A DNA stretch of 64,000 nucleotides from Metamycoplasma arthritidis (GCF_900660715.1 NZ_LR215047.1:682001-746000), one strand, 5' to 3'; shown: positions 33,273 through 45,197, numbered from the stretch's first letter. Made by a program: numbers and translations. The notes: generated from the letters alone by a model not told the origin.

Positions 33273-35096
33273 ATGAATAAAACTTATGATGCCATCGTTA
33301 TCGGTGGCGGTCATGCCGGCATAGAAGCAGCTTACGCACTTGCTAAGCGTGCTTTTAATGTGGCTTTAATAACACTAAATATTAACAGATTAGCTATGCT
33401 ACCTTGCAATCCCTCAATTGGAGGCTCTGCTAAGGGAATTATTACTCGTGAAATTGATGCACTTGGCGGAATGCAAGGCTATTTTGCTGACCTTGCAATG
33501 ATCCAAATTAAAATGCTTAATACCTCAAAAGGACCTGCAGTGTGGTCTTTGAGAGCACAAATAGATAAAGAAAAATATTGCCAAATTATTCTAGATGATA
33601 TTAAAAAACAATCTAACATCACTTTAATTGAAGATGAAGTGGTTGATTTAATAGTTAATGAAAACCAATGCCATGGTGTTGTTACAAAAGAAAATGGCAA
33701 TATTAGCGCCAAAGTTGTTGTAATGACCACTGGCGTTTATATGAATTCGCGAATTTTGCGTGGCACAGATATTAAATACGATGGGCCAGATGGTGAAAAA
33801 ACAAGTTCTAGCCTTTCTAAAAATTTAATGAAATATGGTTTTGAAATTTTAAGACTAAAAACAGGAACTCCTTGTCGAATATATACAGATAGTATTGACT
33901 TCTCTAAAGTTGAAAAAGAACAACTGGACAAAAATGAACTTTCATTTTCAAGTCATAGCAACGTTAAACTAGATGAGCAAACATGTTGTTTTCTAACCCA
34001 CACAACAGCTAAAACAAAAGAAATAATTCTCAACAATTTAGACAAAAGTTCGCTTTACTCAGGGATTATTATCGGCATTGGCCCTCGCTATTGCCCTAGT
34101 GTTGAAGATAAAATTGTGCGTTTTCAAGAAAAAGAAACTCATCATATCTTTTTCGAACCAGAAACTGCTAAAGGCGACATTATGTATATTAATGGTTTGT
34201 CAACTTCAATGCCAGAAAGTGTTCAAGATCAAATGATTGCTTCCATTCCTGGCCTAGAAAAAGCTAGAGTTCAAAAATACGGATATGCAATTGAATATGA
34301 CGCCATTAATCCCTTAAACTTGTATAAATCACTCGAATCCAAAACCTTATCTAACTTCTTTTCAGCTGGGCAGCCTAATGGTACTAGTGGCTACGAAGAA
34401 GCAGCAGCACAAGGTTTGATTGCCGGAATTAACGCTGCTAATAAGCTAGATAAGATGCCTATGATGGAAATTAAAAGATCCTCAGCTTACATTGGAGTTT
34501 TAATAGATGACATTGTAACAAAAGGCACAAATGAACCTTATCGTATGCTAACATCACGTGCCGAATATCGTCTTTTATTAAGAAATGATAATGTTGATGA
34601 AAGACTTAGTCAATATGCTTTTGAAAACAAAATGATTAGCGCCCAATCTTATAATAAAGTTCTTGACAAATATAAATTAATTAACAATGAAATTCAAAAA
34701 CTTAAAGATGAATATGTTTCATCAAATAGTGAACTTGCCAAAAAATACAACGTAACTTCAGGAGTTTCTAAACTAAAATTGCTAGCTAATCCTGCCGTTG
34801 ATCCAAAAGATATTTTGGGAAATGACTTTCCATACCTTGATGAAATAACAATTCAAGTAAGGTTATTTGGTTATTTAAAAAAACAAGAGTCAGCGGCCGA
34901 AAAGATGTTTAGATTAGAAAAATTAAAACTCCCTATTGACCTTGACTATAACTTAGTAGAAAATTTAGCGACTGAAGCTAGACAAAAACTTAATCAAATT
35001 AAACCAACAACTATTGGTCAAGCCTCACGAATTAGTGGCATTAACCCAGCAGACATTCAAATGTTGATGTATTATTTAAATAACCGGAAAAAATAA
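33273..35096 (+). CDS. mnmG: tRNA uridine 5-carboxymethylaminomethyl modification enzyme MnmG (GidA)
   Basis: MnmG is the FAD/NADH subunit that pairs with MnmE to modify wobble uridine 34. The 607-residue protein begins with the FAD motif VIGGGHAGIEAA, then CNPSIGG with a conserved cysteine (about residue 46), and GTPCRI, FRPGYAIEYD-like YGYAIEYDAINP (about 346), GQPNGTSGYEEAAAQGLIAGINA (in part) and LTSRAEYRLLLR near 425. It lacks the glycolate of no domain: length is typical. It is 7 nt after rbfA and abuts rlmH exactly. Confidence 0.97.
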   Translation: MNKTYDAIVIGGGHAGIEAAYALAKRAFNVALITLNINRLAMLPCNPSIGGSAKGIITREIDALGGMQGYFADLAMIQIKMLNTSKGPAVWSLRAQIDKEKYCQIILDDIKKQSNITLIEDEVVDLIVNENQCHGVVTKENGNISAKVVVMTTGVYMNSRILRGTDIKYDGPDGEKTSSSLSKNLMKYGFEILRLKTGTPCRIYTDSIDFSKVEKEQLDKNELSFSSHSNVKLDEQTCCFLTHTTAKTKEIILNNLDKSSLYSGIIIGIGPRYCPSVEDKIVRFQEKETHHIFFEPETAKGDIMYINGLSTSMPESVQDQMIASIPGLEKARVQKYGYAIEYDAINPLNLYKSLESKTLSNFFSAGQPNGTSGYEEAAAQGLIAGINAANKLDKMPMMEIKRSSAYIGVLIDDIVTKGTNEPYRMLTSRAEYRLLLRNDNVDERLSQYAFENKMISAQSYNKVLDKYKLINNEIQKLKDEYVSSNSELAKKYNVTSGVSKLKLLANPAVDPKDILGNDFPYLDEITIQVRLFGYLKKQESAAEKMFRLEKLKLPIDLDYNLVENLATEARQKLNQIKPTTIGQASRISGINPADIQMLMYYLNNRKK

Positions 35097-35528
35097 ATGA
35101 AACTAAACATTATTGCAGTTGGCGCTTTAACAAAAGAATATAAAACTTTATATGAAATCTACAATAAAAAGGTTTCATTTTTTTCTACTATTAATTTAAT
35201 CGAAATTAAAGAAGTTACTGAACCTAACATTGAATTAAAAATTAAAAAAGAAACTAAACTCATTTTAGAAAAAATTCCTAAAAATTCCAAAGTTTTTTAT
35301 ATGTCACTTACTGGTAAAAAAATGAAAAGTGAAGAATTTGCTTCATTATTATGTGAGGACAACTTGACTTTTATAATTGGTGGTAGTAACGGCGTTGAAG
35401 AAAAGTATTTTGACAATAAAATTTGCTTCTCTGATTTAACATTCCCTCATCAGCTTTTTCGAGTAATTCTAATTGAGCAAATTTATCGTGGTTTTGCCAT
35501 TAACAATAATATTAAATACCACAAATAG
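35097..35528 (+). CDS. rlmH: 23S rRNA (pseudouridine-1915-N3) methyltransferase RlmH
   Basis: RlmH methylates pseudouridine 1915 in helix 69 of 23S rRNA. It is a SPOUT-fold enzyme. The 143-residue protein has FIIGGSNGVEEKYF (about 98), the SAM-binding knot, and HQLFRVILIEQIYRGFAI (about 120), the typical C-terminus. The ATG follows the mnmG stop with no gap, so translation is coupled. Confidence 0.95.
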   Translation: MKLNIIAVGALTKEYKTLYEIYNKKVSFFSTINLIEIKEVTEPNIELKIKKETKLILEKIPKNSKVFYMSLTGKKMKSEEFASLLCEDNLTFIIGGSNGVEEKYFDNKICFSDLTFPHQLFRVILIEQIYRGFAINNNIKYHK

Positions 35529-35559
35529 CACTCACACTATTTTTGTAAAGGCAATATGG

Positions 35560-35565
35560 TATAAT
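35560..35565 (+). promoter_or_regulatory. Extended -10 promoter of a lipoprotein gene
   Basis: TGG-TATAAT gives an extended -10 box 49 nt before the lipoprotein start at 35615. Confidence 0.6.
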
Positions 35566-35614
35566 TTACTCGTCTAAGAAATATGTTTTTTATACAGGAG
35601 AATAATTAAAAAAT

Positions 35615-36313
35615 ATGAAAAAATCATTGAAATTCCTACTAGGAATACTTTCGACATCCCCATTAGTAGCATTGCCTTTAGTAGTTGCTTCTTGTGGTAA
35701 AACAATCACCGAATTTAAATTTGATGAAGCTTTAAAATCAAAAAAACCTTCTGAAATTAAGCAATCAGATTTTACAACTCCTACTGGAGCAAGCAACGTG
35801 CAACTTAAAGCAAGTGACAAATTGGGTGTTCTTGTTATTACATATAAACTTAATAGTGAAACAAAAACTCACCTTATTACTGGTTTTGCTGGCGAAGTTA
35901 AGTCAACTATTGAAGCAATTGACAAAGTTGGCGGCAAAATTTGAGGCGATAAAATCACCGTTCCTAAAGGCGCTGTAGAAAAATTCAAACACTACATGGG
36001 AAGAGGCTTTTTACAAGTCGAAGGATCTTTCAAAGAAGAAGACAATGGTAAAATGAAAGTTAAAATTGCAGATAAAGAATATAAAGTTATCGCAGAACCA
36101 ACTTTAAAATTACCTAAAGCTCTAACAATTGGATCGCCAAAAGAAGGTTCAACTACCGATTTTAATGCTTCTGTTTCAGTTAAAAACAAAACAACATTTG
36201 AAGCTGACAAAAAAATTGTTCTTGAGTATACATTAGTACTTTACTACGGTGGGCAAAAATACGCAGTTAAGACTTACAAAGCTGAAATCCCATTTGAATT
36301 GTCGGAAAACTAA
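35615..36313 (+). CDS. Surface lipoprotein, lipoprotein-17-like
   Basis: A 232-residue secreted lipoprotein. The signal peptide has a Lys-rich start, hydrophobic core and lipobox VVASC (Cys 27). The mature region contains the pattern of a lipoprotein-17-type repeat: a KPSEIKQSDF segment followed by beta-strand residues ending LITGFAGE, similar in layout to the 85-residue repeats at 36692-39748. A second region (about 110-232) is Lys-rich. One TGA Trp. Ribosome site AGGAG lies further upstream than usual (about 13 nt). Function unknown; likely surface-exposed antigen. Confidence 0.85.
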
Positions 36314-36368
36314 TATTTTATTAAATTAATAAACTAATAAAGTTTCTTATACTAGAGTAATTTAAAAA

Positions 36369-36401
36369 AATGCAACTCATATTTAGGGTTGCATTATTTT
36401 T
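36369..36401 (+). terminator. Terminator of the 232-residue lipoprotein gene
   Basis: ATGCAAC-loop-GTTGCAT stem followed by TATTTTTAT, about 55 nt after the stop. Confidence 0.75.
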
Positions 36402-36552
36402 ATGCTTTTAGTTTAAATGCTTTTATTAATTTTTGTTGTGAAAAGTGCTTTTTTATATCAGTTAATAAAATTTTATTTTTTCTAAATTGTTCAATAGTTT
36501 CGGAAAAAGCGTGATCAGAATTTTTGATTTCGTATTTATTATCTATAAAAAA
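36400..36552 (-). pseudogene. Fragment of a coding frame, C-terminal remnant
   Basis: On the minus strand an open frame of about 50 codons (reading IKNSDHAFSETIEQFRKNK in part, ending FKLKA-stop) shows protein-like composition but has no start codon; an in-frame TAA lies just upstream at 36553. No family recognised. It is probably the decayed 3' end of a lost gene. The surrounding 350 nt hold only this and two terminators. Confidence 0.35.
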
Positions 36553-36626
36553 TTAAGTTTCAAAGCTCTATTCGTATTAAAACGCTTTGTAAAGTTTTTT
36601 TAAATAGATTTGATAGTTATAAAAAT

Positions 36627-36660
36627 AAAAATGCGGGCGCCATAATGTACCGCATTTTTG
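36627..36660 (-). terminator. Terminator of the repeat lipoprotein gene
   Basis: Minus-strand AAAAATGCGG-loop-CCGCATTTTT, followed by ATTTTTAT, 11 nt after the stop codon. Confidence 0.8.
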
Positions 36661-36670
36661 ATTCTTATAA

Positions 36671-39600
36671 TTAACGAGGCGAGCCAGGAACTGCTGGAGT
36701 TTCAGGTAGAAAACCTTCAATAGTTTTTTCAAATTCTTTTGTGCTATTGTCAGCAAGGCTTTTTAGAGTGTATTTAACTTTTAACTTTGTGTCTTCGGCA
36801 GTGATGCTGTCAACGGTTAATTGGAATTTACTTTCATCAAATCCTGATGCCTTAACATCTTCTTTTTTAACTTCTGAAGCTTTTTTAGTTTCTTTACCTT
36901 CAACAGATAAAGTAACACTTTCATTTGCTTTGTCTAATGGATTTTCTGCTGGAGTTTCAGGTAGAAAACCTTCAATAGTTTTTTCAAATTCTTTTGTGCT
37001 ATTGTCAGCAAGGCTTTTTAGAGTGTATTTAACTTTTAACTTTGTGTCTTCGGCAGTGATGCTGTCAACGGTTAATTGGAATTTACTTTCATCAAATCCT
37101 GATGCCTTAACATCTTCTTTTTTAACTTCTGAAGCTTTTTTAGTTTCTTTACCTTCAACAGATAAAGTAACACTTTCATTTGCTTTGTCTAATGGATTTT
37201 CTGCTGGAGTTTCAGGTAGAAAACCTTCAATAGTTTTTTCAAATTCTTTTGTGCTATTGTCAGCAAGGCTTTTTAGAGTGTATTTAACTTTTAACTTTGT
37301 GTCTTCGGCAGTGATGCTGTCAACGGTTAATTGGAATTTACTTTCATCAAATCCTGATGCCTTAACATCTTCTTTTTTAACTTCTGAAGCTTTTTTAGTT
37401 TCTTTACCTTCAACAGATAAAGTAACACTTTCATTTGCTTTGTCTAATGGATTTTCTGCTGGAGTTTCAGGTAGAAAACCTTCAATAGTTTTTTCAAATT
37501 CTTTTGTGCTATTGTCAGCAAGGCTTTTTAGAGTGTATTTAACTTTTAACTTTGTGTCTTCGGCAGTGATGCTGTCAACGGTTAATTGGAATTTACTTTC
37601 ATCAAATCCTGATGCCTTAACATCTTCTTTTTTAACTTCTGAAGCTTTTTTAGTTTCTTTACCTTCAACAGATAAAGTAACACTTTCATTTGCTTTGTCT
37701 AATGGATTTTCTGCTGGAGTTTCAGGTAGAAAACCTTCAATAGTTTTTTCAAATTCTTTTGTGCTATTGTCAGCAAGGCTTTTTAGAGTGTATTTAACTT
37801 TTAACTTTGTGTCTTCGGCAGTGATGCTGTCAACGGTTAATTGGAATTTACTTTCATCAAATCCTGATGCCTTAACATCTTCTTTTTTAACTTCTGAAGC
37901 TTTTTTAGTTTCTTTACCTTCAACAGATAAAGTAACACTTTCATTTGCTTTGTCTAATGGATTTTCTGCTGGAGTTTCAGGTAGAAAACCTTCAATAGTT
38001 TTTTCAAATTCTTTTGTGCTATTGTCAGCAAGGCTTTTTAGAGTGTATTTAACTTTTAACTTTGTGTCTTCGGCAGTGATGCTGTCAACGGTTAATTGGA
38101 ATTTACTTTCATCAAATCCTGATGCCTTAACATCTTCTTTTTTAACTTCTGAAGCTTTTTTAGTTTCTTTACCTTCAACAGATAAAGTAACACTTTCATT
38201 TGCTTTGTCTAATGGATTTTCTGCTGGAGTTTCAGGTAGAAAACCTTCAATAGTTTTTTCAAATTCTTTTGTGCTATTGTCAGCAAGGCTTTTTAGAGTG
38301 TATTTAACTTTTAACTTTGTGTCTTCGGCAGTGATGCTGTCAACGGTTAATTGGAATTTACTTTCATCAAATCCTGATGCCTTAACATCTTCTTTTTTAA
38401 CTTCTGAAGCTTTTTTAGTTTCTTTACCTTCAACAGATAAAGTAACACTTTCATTTGCTTTGTCTAATGGATTTTCTGCTGGAGTTTCAGGTAGAAAACC
38501 TTCAATAGTTTTTTCAAATTCTTTTGTGCTATTGTCAGCAAGGCTTTTTAGAGTGTATTTAACTTTTAACTTTGTGTCTTCGGCAGTGATGCTGTCAACG
38601 GTTAATTGGAATTTACTTTCATCAAATCCTGATGCCTTAACATCTTCTTTTTTAACTTCTGAAGCTTTTTTAGTTTCTTTACCTTCAACAGATAAAGTAA
38701 CACTTTCATTTGCTTTGTCTAATGGATTTTCTGCTGGAGTTTCAGGTAGAAAACCTTCAATAGTTTTTTCAAATTCTTTTGTGCTATTGTCAGCAAGGCT
38801 TTTTAGAGTGTATTTAACTTTTAACTTTGTGTCTTCGGCAGTGATGCTGTCAACGGTTAATTGGAATTTACTTTCATCAAATCCTGATGCCTTAACATCT
38901 TCTTTTTTAACTTCTGAAGCTTTTTTAGTTTCTTTACCTTCAACAGATAAAGTAACACTTTCATTTGCTTTGTCTAATGGATTTTCTGCTGGAGTTTCAG
39001 GTAGAAAACCTTCAATAGTTTTTTCAAATTCTTTTGTGCTATTGTCAGCAAGGCTTTTTAGAGTGTATTTAACTTTTAACTTTGTGTCTTCGGCAGTGAT
39101 GCTGTCAACGGTTAATTGGAATTTACTTTCATCAAATCCTGATGCCTTAACATCTTCTTTTTTAACTTCTGAAGCTTTTTTAGTTTCTTTACCTTCAACA
39201 GATAAAGTAACACTTTCATTTGCTTTGTCTAATGGATTTTCTGCTGGAGTTTCAGGTAGAAAACCTTCAATAGTTTTTTCAAATTCTTTTGTGCTATTGT
39301 CAGCAAGGCTTTTTAGAGTGTATTTAACTTTTAACTTTGTGTCTTCGGCAGTGATGCTGTCAACGGTTAATTGGAATTTACTTTCATCAAATCCTGATGC
39401 CTTAACATCTTCTTTTTTAACTTCTGAAGCTTTTTTAGTTTCTTTACCTTCAACAGATAAAGTAACACTTTCATTTGCTTTGTCTAATGGATTTTCTGCT
39501 GGAGTTTCAGGTAGAAAACCTTCAATAGTTTTTTCAAATTCTTTTGTGCTATTGTCAGCAAGGCTTTTTAGAGTGTATTTAACTTTTAACTTTGTGTCTT

Positions 39601-39871
39601 CGGCAGTGATGCTGTCAACGGTTAATTGGAATTTACTTTCATCAAATCCTGATGCCTTAACATCTTCTTTTTTAACTTCTGAAGCTTTTTTAGTTTCTTT
39701 ACCTTCAACAGATAAAGTAACACTTTCATTTGCTTTGTCTAATGGATTTTCTGCTGGAGGTGTAGGCTTTTCTTCATTATCACAAGCAGCAGCTACTACC
39801 GAAGTTGCAAATAAAGTCGTTCCCAAAACACTAGCCAATAACAAACTAAGTGCTTTTCTTGATTTCTTCAT
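36671..39871 (-). CDS. Repeat-containing variable surface lipoprotein
   Basis: A 1066-residue lipoprotein. Residues 1-30 are a signal peptide with lipobox VVAAAC, followed by a short linker (DNEEKPTPPAE). From residue 42 to 1060 there are twelve identical 85-residue units, each starting NPLDKANESVTLSVEGK and ending FLPETPAE. Each unit resembles a lipoprotein-17-type domain (SEVKKEDV followed by beta strands). The C-terminus is a six-residue cap, VPGSPR. Repeat number should vary by recombination, changing protein length. Expression may also switch through a poly-T tract in the promoter. Layout recalls variable adhesins of the hominis group (Vaa, MAA2), but adhesion is inference. AAGGAAT ribosome site. 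Confidence 0.92.
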   Translation of the reverse strand: MKKSRKALSLLLASVLGTTLFATSVVAAACDNEEKPTPPAENPLDKANESVTLSVEGKETKKASEVKKEDVKASGFDESKFQLTVDSITAEDTKLKVKYTLKSLADNSTKEFEKTIEGFLPETPAENPLDKANESVTLSVEGKETKKASEVKKEDVKASGFDESKFQLTVDSITAEDTKLKVKYTLKSLADNSTKEFEKTIEGFLPETPAENPLDKANESVTLSVEGKETKKASEVKKEDVKASGFDESKFQLTVDSITAEDTKLKVKYTLKSLADNSTKEFEKTIEGFLPETPAENPLDKANESVTLSVEGKETKKASEVKKEDVKASGFDESKFQLTVDSITAEDTKLKVKYTLKSLADNSTKEFEKTIEGFLPETPAENPLDKANESVTLSVEGKETKKASEVKKEDVKASGFDESKFQLTVDSITAEDTKLKVKYTLKSLADNSTKEFEKTIEGFLPETPAENPLDKANESVTLSVEGKETKKASEVKKEDVKASGFDESKFQLTVDSITAEDTKLKVKYTLKSLADNSTKEFEKTIEGFLPETPAENPLDKANESVTLSVEGKETKKASEVKKEDVKASGFDESKFQLTVDSITAEDTKLKVKYTLKSLADNSTKEFEKTIEGFLPETPAENPLDKANESVTLSVEGKETKKASEVKKEDVKASGFDESKFQLTVDSITAEDTKLKVKYTLKSLADNSTKEFEKTIEGFLPETPAENPLDKANESVTLSVEGKETKKASEVKKEDVKASGFDESKFQLTVDSITAEDTKLKVKYTLKSLADNSTKEFEKTIEGFLPETPAENPLDKANESVTLSVEGKETKKASEVKKEDVKASGFDESKFQLTVDSITAEDTKLKVKYTLKSLADNSTKEFEKTIEGFLPETPAENPLDKANESVTLSVEGKETKKASEVKKEDVKASGFDESKFQLTVDSITAEDTKLKVKYTLKSLADNSTKEFEKTIEGFLPETPAENPLDKANESVTLSVEGKETKKASEVKKEDVKASGFDESKFQLTVDSITAEDTKLKVKYTLKSLADNSTKEFEKTIEGFLPETPAVPGSPR
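36692..39748 (-). repeat. Twelve tandem 255-bp repeats
   Basis: Identical 255-bp units (85 codons) in head-to-tail order; the last lacks its final codon. No base differences between copies were seen on reading. Such identity implies recent expansion or ongoing homogenisation, and the copy number in an assembly may be collapsed or uncertain. Confidence 0.95.
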
Positions 39872-39969
39872 TATTTTTTATGAATTCCTTTTCTAATTAA
39901 TTAGTTTTTACATGGATAAATATTTATTTCGGAGTTACTTGTTTTAACAAACTTCAAGTAACAAGAGTC

Positions 39970-39992
39970 ATTCTACAAAAAAAAAAAAAAAA
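39970..39992 (-). promoter_or_regulatory. Phase-variation promoter: -10 box next to a 16-nt poly-T spacer
   Basis: On the minus strand sixteen T residues (39977-39992) are followed by one base and then TAGAAT (39970-39975). The tract therefore fills the spacer between -10 and the -35 position. Slippage would change spacer length. The lipoprotein start codon is 99 nt downstream. No consensus -35 hexamer is seen; the bases beyond are GTGCG. Confidence 0.7.
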
Positions 39993-40107
39993 CGCACGTT
40001 TTGGTATGATTCGCCCCTTTTTAGACATTTTTTATTATCTTTTAAAGGATTTTTTTGACGATATAAGGAATTATTAAATCTCATTTTTGTGTTTTTATAA
40101 AATCAAA

Positions 40108-40136
40108 ATAAAAAATGAGGCTTATCAAAACCTCAC
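40108..40136 (-). terminator. Terminator of the 288-residue membrane protein gene
   Basis: Minus-strand TGAGG-loop-CCTCA followed by TTTTTTATTTT. Confidence 0.75.
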
Positions 40137-40165
40137 ATAACCTCAAATGAATCTATCTAAAAAGG

Positions 40166-41032
40166 TTATTCATTCTTTAATGAAATATTTATTTTAGAAT
40201 TAAAAGTAAAATGTTTAATCTCGTGTGTGATAGGATCAATTGTCATTTTAGTACTAAAAGTAGCCTGTTTAATTATTGCTTTATTAAGAATGTTGTTAAT
40301 GTTATTTTTGGCCCCGAATTCTCGCAGTCCATCAATACATTTTTTTATAAATTCACGAATGTTGACAGCAATTATTTTCGCTTTTAGATCTTTATATAAA
40401 TATTGCTTTTCACGTTCAATAACATAAGTAAAATTGTTTTTAATTAACTCCAAATCAAGTAAATGGCTTGCTTTGAGCATGTTGCTTATTTTTTCCTCTG
40501 TTAAAGCATTTTTTTCTTTGTAATAATCTTTTAAAAATTTAAGAAAATCAAAGCTATTAACAATTGTTTCTGAAGTAGTTGAAACCGACTTTCTTCCCTT
40601 ACCATTGTTTTGTATTTTTCATTTTTCATAAAACTTTTTAAAATTATCATTTTTATTAAAAGAAGGTGTGGTTTCATGATCAATAATTGGCAATTTTTGA
40701 ATGAAACTATTGCTAGTTTTTAAAATCCTAAAATCGTCATTGAAAACGTTATTTTTAATATCTTTTTCTTCTTGGTTAAAATCAAAATCGTATTCTTTGT
40801 CTTTTACTATTTCTTTGATTTCTTTTTTTGTTTGAATATTAAGATCGACGCCGTCGTCTAAGTAACGGTCTCTTTTAATATCTTTATTACTATTAAGAGC
40901 AAGCGGAATGGCAATAACAGCGACAAGTGAAACTAAAAGCCCCCCAAACATTAAAATGGAGTTAGTAATTTTCTTAGCTTTTTTAGAACTTTTAGGTTCT
41001 TTAACTACATTGTCATTGTTATTTTCATCCAT
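40166..41032 (-). CDS. Uncharacterised single-pass membrane protein
   Basis: A 288-residue protein formed by joining two frames through a TGA Trp. An N-terminal charged segment (Asn/Lys-rich) precedes one transmembrane helix (about 26-48, ILMFGGLLVSLVAVIAIPLAL). The rest is a Lys/Asp/Asn-rich domain that should lie outside the membrane. No family recognised. It starts 2 nt after the tandem kinase gene, so it belongs to the gyrB-kinase-kinase transcript. Products of co-transcribed genes suggest a surface or lipid-linked role, but this is inference. Confidence 0.7.
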
Positions 41033-41034
41033 GA

Positions 41035-42489
41035 TTATTTTTTGGCCTTTCTTTTTTCTAAAGAAGCAAAAATTTCTTTTATTCTTTTAATGTTAATTTC
41101 TGCTTGGCTATAATCAACCGTTAAAATTCTATTATATAAATAAGCAACAAAGTGTGCAATTATTTGATATTTATAAAAATCCTTTGGTTTTTCAAGGCCG
41201 TAAGTTTTTCAAAATCAAGTTTCAACGATTTTATTAGCATTGGTATTTTCTAACATAAAAGCAATATCTAAAAGGCGATTGTTACGATAAGCAACTGATC
41301 AATCTACGATATAGAGATTGAAATTGTCGGTAAAAAAGATGTTATTTAAACTAAGGTCGTTGTGGCAATTGGCGTCAGGTTCAATTTTATTAATTCACTC
41401 AAGAATTTGGTCAATTCTTTCTTTTGAACCCATATCCTTTAGTAAAGTAGTTGGATCAATATTTTTAATATATCAAGCCACTTTTTCTTTTAGAATAAAT
41501 GATGGAAATTTGACATTAGAATCATGTAATGTTCTTAGTGAATAAGCTAACACTTTCATTTGTCTTATTGTAATTGCTTCAACGGGATGGCAGCTTAGTC
41601 ATTTTCAAATAATTCTTTCATTATCTTCGTAAATACAAGCTGGTACAAAGTAAAAAGCTTCTAATTCTTTTAGATCAAGGCGGTTGTCAAATTGGTTGTG
41701 ATATTTTTGGATAATGAAGCGGTTAGAAATTGTGTAATCTTTTTGTTGCAGTTTTGCAAGTGATTCATAAATTTTTGAACTAGGACCTGCTAATTTGGCA
41801 TAAGTGTGCTTGTAAGCTTCTTGACTAAACATTTTGATTAAATAAACATAATCATCAAAAACTGTACTATCTAGGTTAAAAAAATCAACAATTTTTTGCT
41901 TATCAATTCCTAAAAAGAGATGCAAAGTCACGGGATCAGTATATCTTGAATTATAAGCGGCGAATTCAAAATCAATTAGTTTGATATAACCTTGTTTATT
42001 GACTAAAACATTATGCCTTTTGATATTGTTATGAGCTAGAACAAGGCCTTCATTTTCGTATTTTTTCACTAATTCTAAGTATTTTTTATCAGTAGTATTG
42101 TAAGCTAATCAATCAAATTTAGTTACTCCCTTTACATTGATTTTTTGCAAACTTTCAACACTTTGCATGATGCTATTTTGCAAGTTTTCATCATCAAGGC
42201 GAAGTTTAAAAAGATCTTGTCCAGGGAATCATCTTTTAATTAAATATCCATCTTTAACATGTAAATAATTTTTAAAATGAGCAGAAATTAATTCTTCGTT
42301 AGCATAGTTGATTTCAATATTGTGTTTGGGGATTCGAATTTGCACTCATGTTTCGTTATTTAGTTTACCAATGTAAGTTTTGCTATGAAATCCTTCGTGA
42401 AAAAATCTAACATTACTAATACTATTAGCAACTTTTTTGCCGAAGACTTTTTCAATATCCTCAATAACTTTGCCAATTTCTTCTTTCAT
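41035..42489 (-). CDS. Tandem choline-kinase/APH-like protein with an N-terminal pseudokinase
   Basis: A 484-residue protein with two kinase-like lobes. Domain 1 (about 1-245) carries LAHNNIKRHNVLV (about 152) and LIDFEFAAYN: the catalytic Asp of the HxD motif is Asn here. Domain 2 (about 255-484) carries CHNDLSLNNIFF (about 385) and IVDWSVAY with all key residues; its N-lobe is short, like that of the neighbouring kinase at 42502. The family (LicA, choline kinase, APH) phosphorylates choline or related small molecules. LicA-type kinases feed phosphocholine into surface glycolipids in some mycoplasmas. Substrate unknown. Nine or more TGA Trp codons. It starts 12 nt after the preceding gene. 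Confidence 0.82.
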
Positions 42490-42501
42490 TATATCGTTCC
42501 T

Positions 42502-43250
42502 CTACCGGTATTGTTCTAAATAAGCTTTTACATACTTATTTACCCTATTCAAATATAAACTATCATCAAATGGTTTTTCAGGGCGCGCATTTATTCAAAG
42601 AGCAATTAAAGCGTTGACAATAACTTTATGTGCTAGTAAATACTTAGGTTCGAAATCATCACCATAAGCTTCTAGAAAAAGTTGTTCTTGGCGCTGATCT
42701 AAATTACTACTTTCAATAAAATAAGCAAGATCAAAATGCACATCTCCCATTGAAGCATATTCTCAGTCAGTGATGTAAATTTTGTTTTTAGTTTGAATCA
42801 TGTTAGCTAGTCATAAATCGTTATGAACAGGAGCCGAGTTGTCTATTTCGGCTAAAAATTTATTAATGATTTTATAGTGTTGGTCTAAGATCGGAATTTT
42901 GCGATTAAGCTCTTTAATTTTGCCACGATACACTTTAAACCTTCTAGCAATTTGATTTTCTTTAGGGAAAAGAAGCTTAGAGTCATGTAGTGTTATTAGA
43001 TCGTGGGCAATTTCTTGAAGTTGTTTATCAGTTATTTTTGTGGCTAAAATTAGCTTGCCTTCAATTCATGAGGTTACAAGTTCATCTTTGGTAGAACCAA
43101 TTATTTCAGGAGCAAATGGTAAATTGTTTAAAACAAAGTAGTCAATTTTATGATTAAATGAATCGTAGTTTTTATGCTTAATGAAAAGTTTTTTTTCGTT
43201 GTCGAAGTAAGTGATGTTAGTAAAACCCTGATTAGGTAATTTTGTAATCA

Positions 43251-43251
<1 letters not shown>
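42502..43251 (-). CDS. Choline kinase/LicA-like phosphotransferase
   Basis: A 249-residue protein of the APH/choline kinase fold. It has the catalytic loop APVHNDLWLANMI (about 140) and the metal-binding ITDWEYASMGDVHFDLAYF (about 162-180), both intact. The N-lobe is short (QGFTNITYFDNEKKLFIKH, in part). It starts with ATG overlapping the gyrB stop by one base (TAATG), which suggests coupled translation. TGA Trp codons occur at four places. Likely substrate is choline, ethanolamine or a similar amino alcohol; not determined. Confidence 0.88.

Positions 43252-45197
<1,946 letters not shown>

Noticed and set aside
36741-39896. A 1051-codon open frame on the plus strand through the repeat lipoprotein
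   Set aside because: It is antisense to a gene with signal peptide, lipobox, ribosome site and terminator. A single 255-bp unit happens to have no stop in that frame, and twelve copies in register extend it. It lacks a ribosome site and its protein is Ser/Leu-rich noise.
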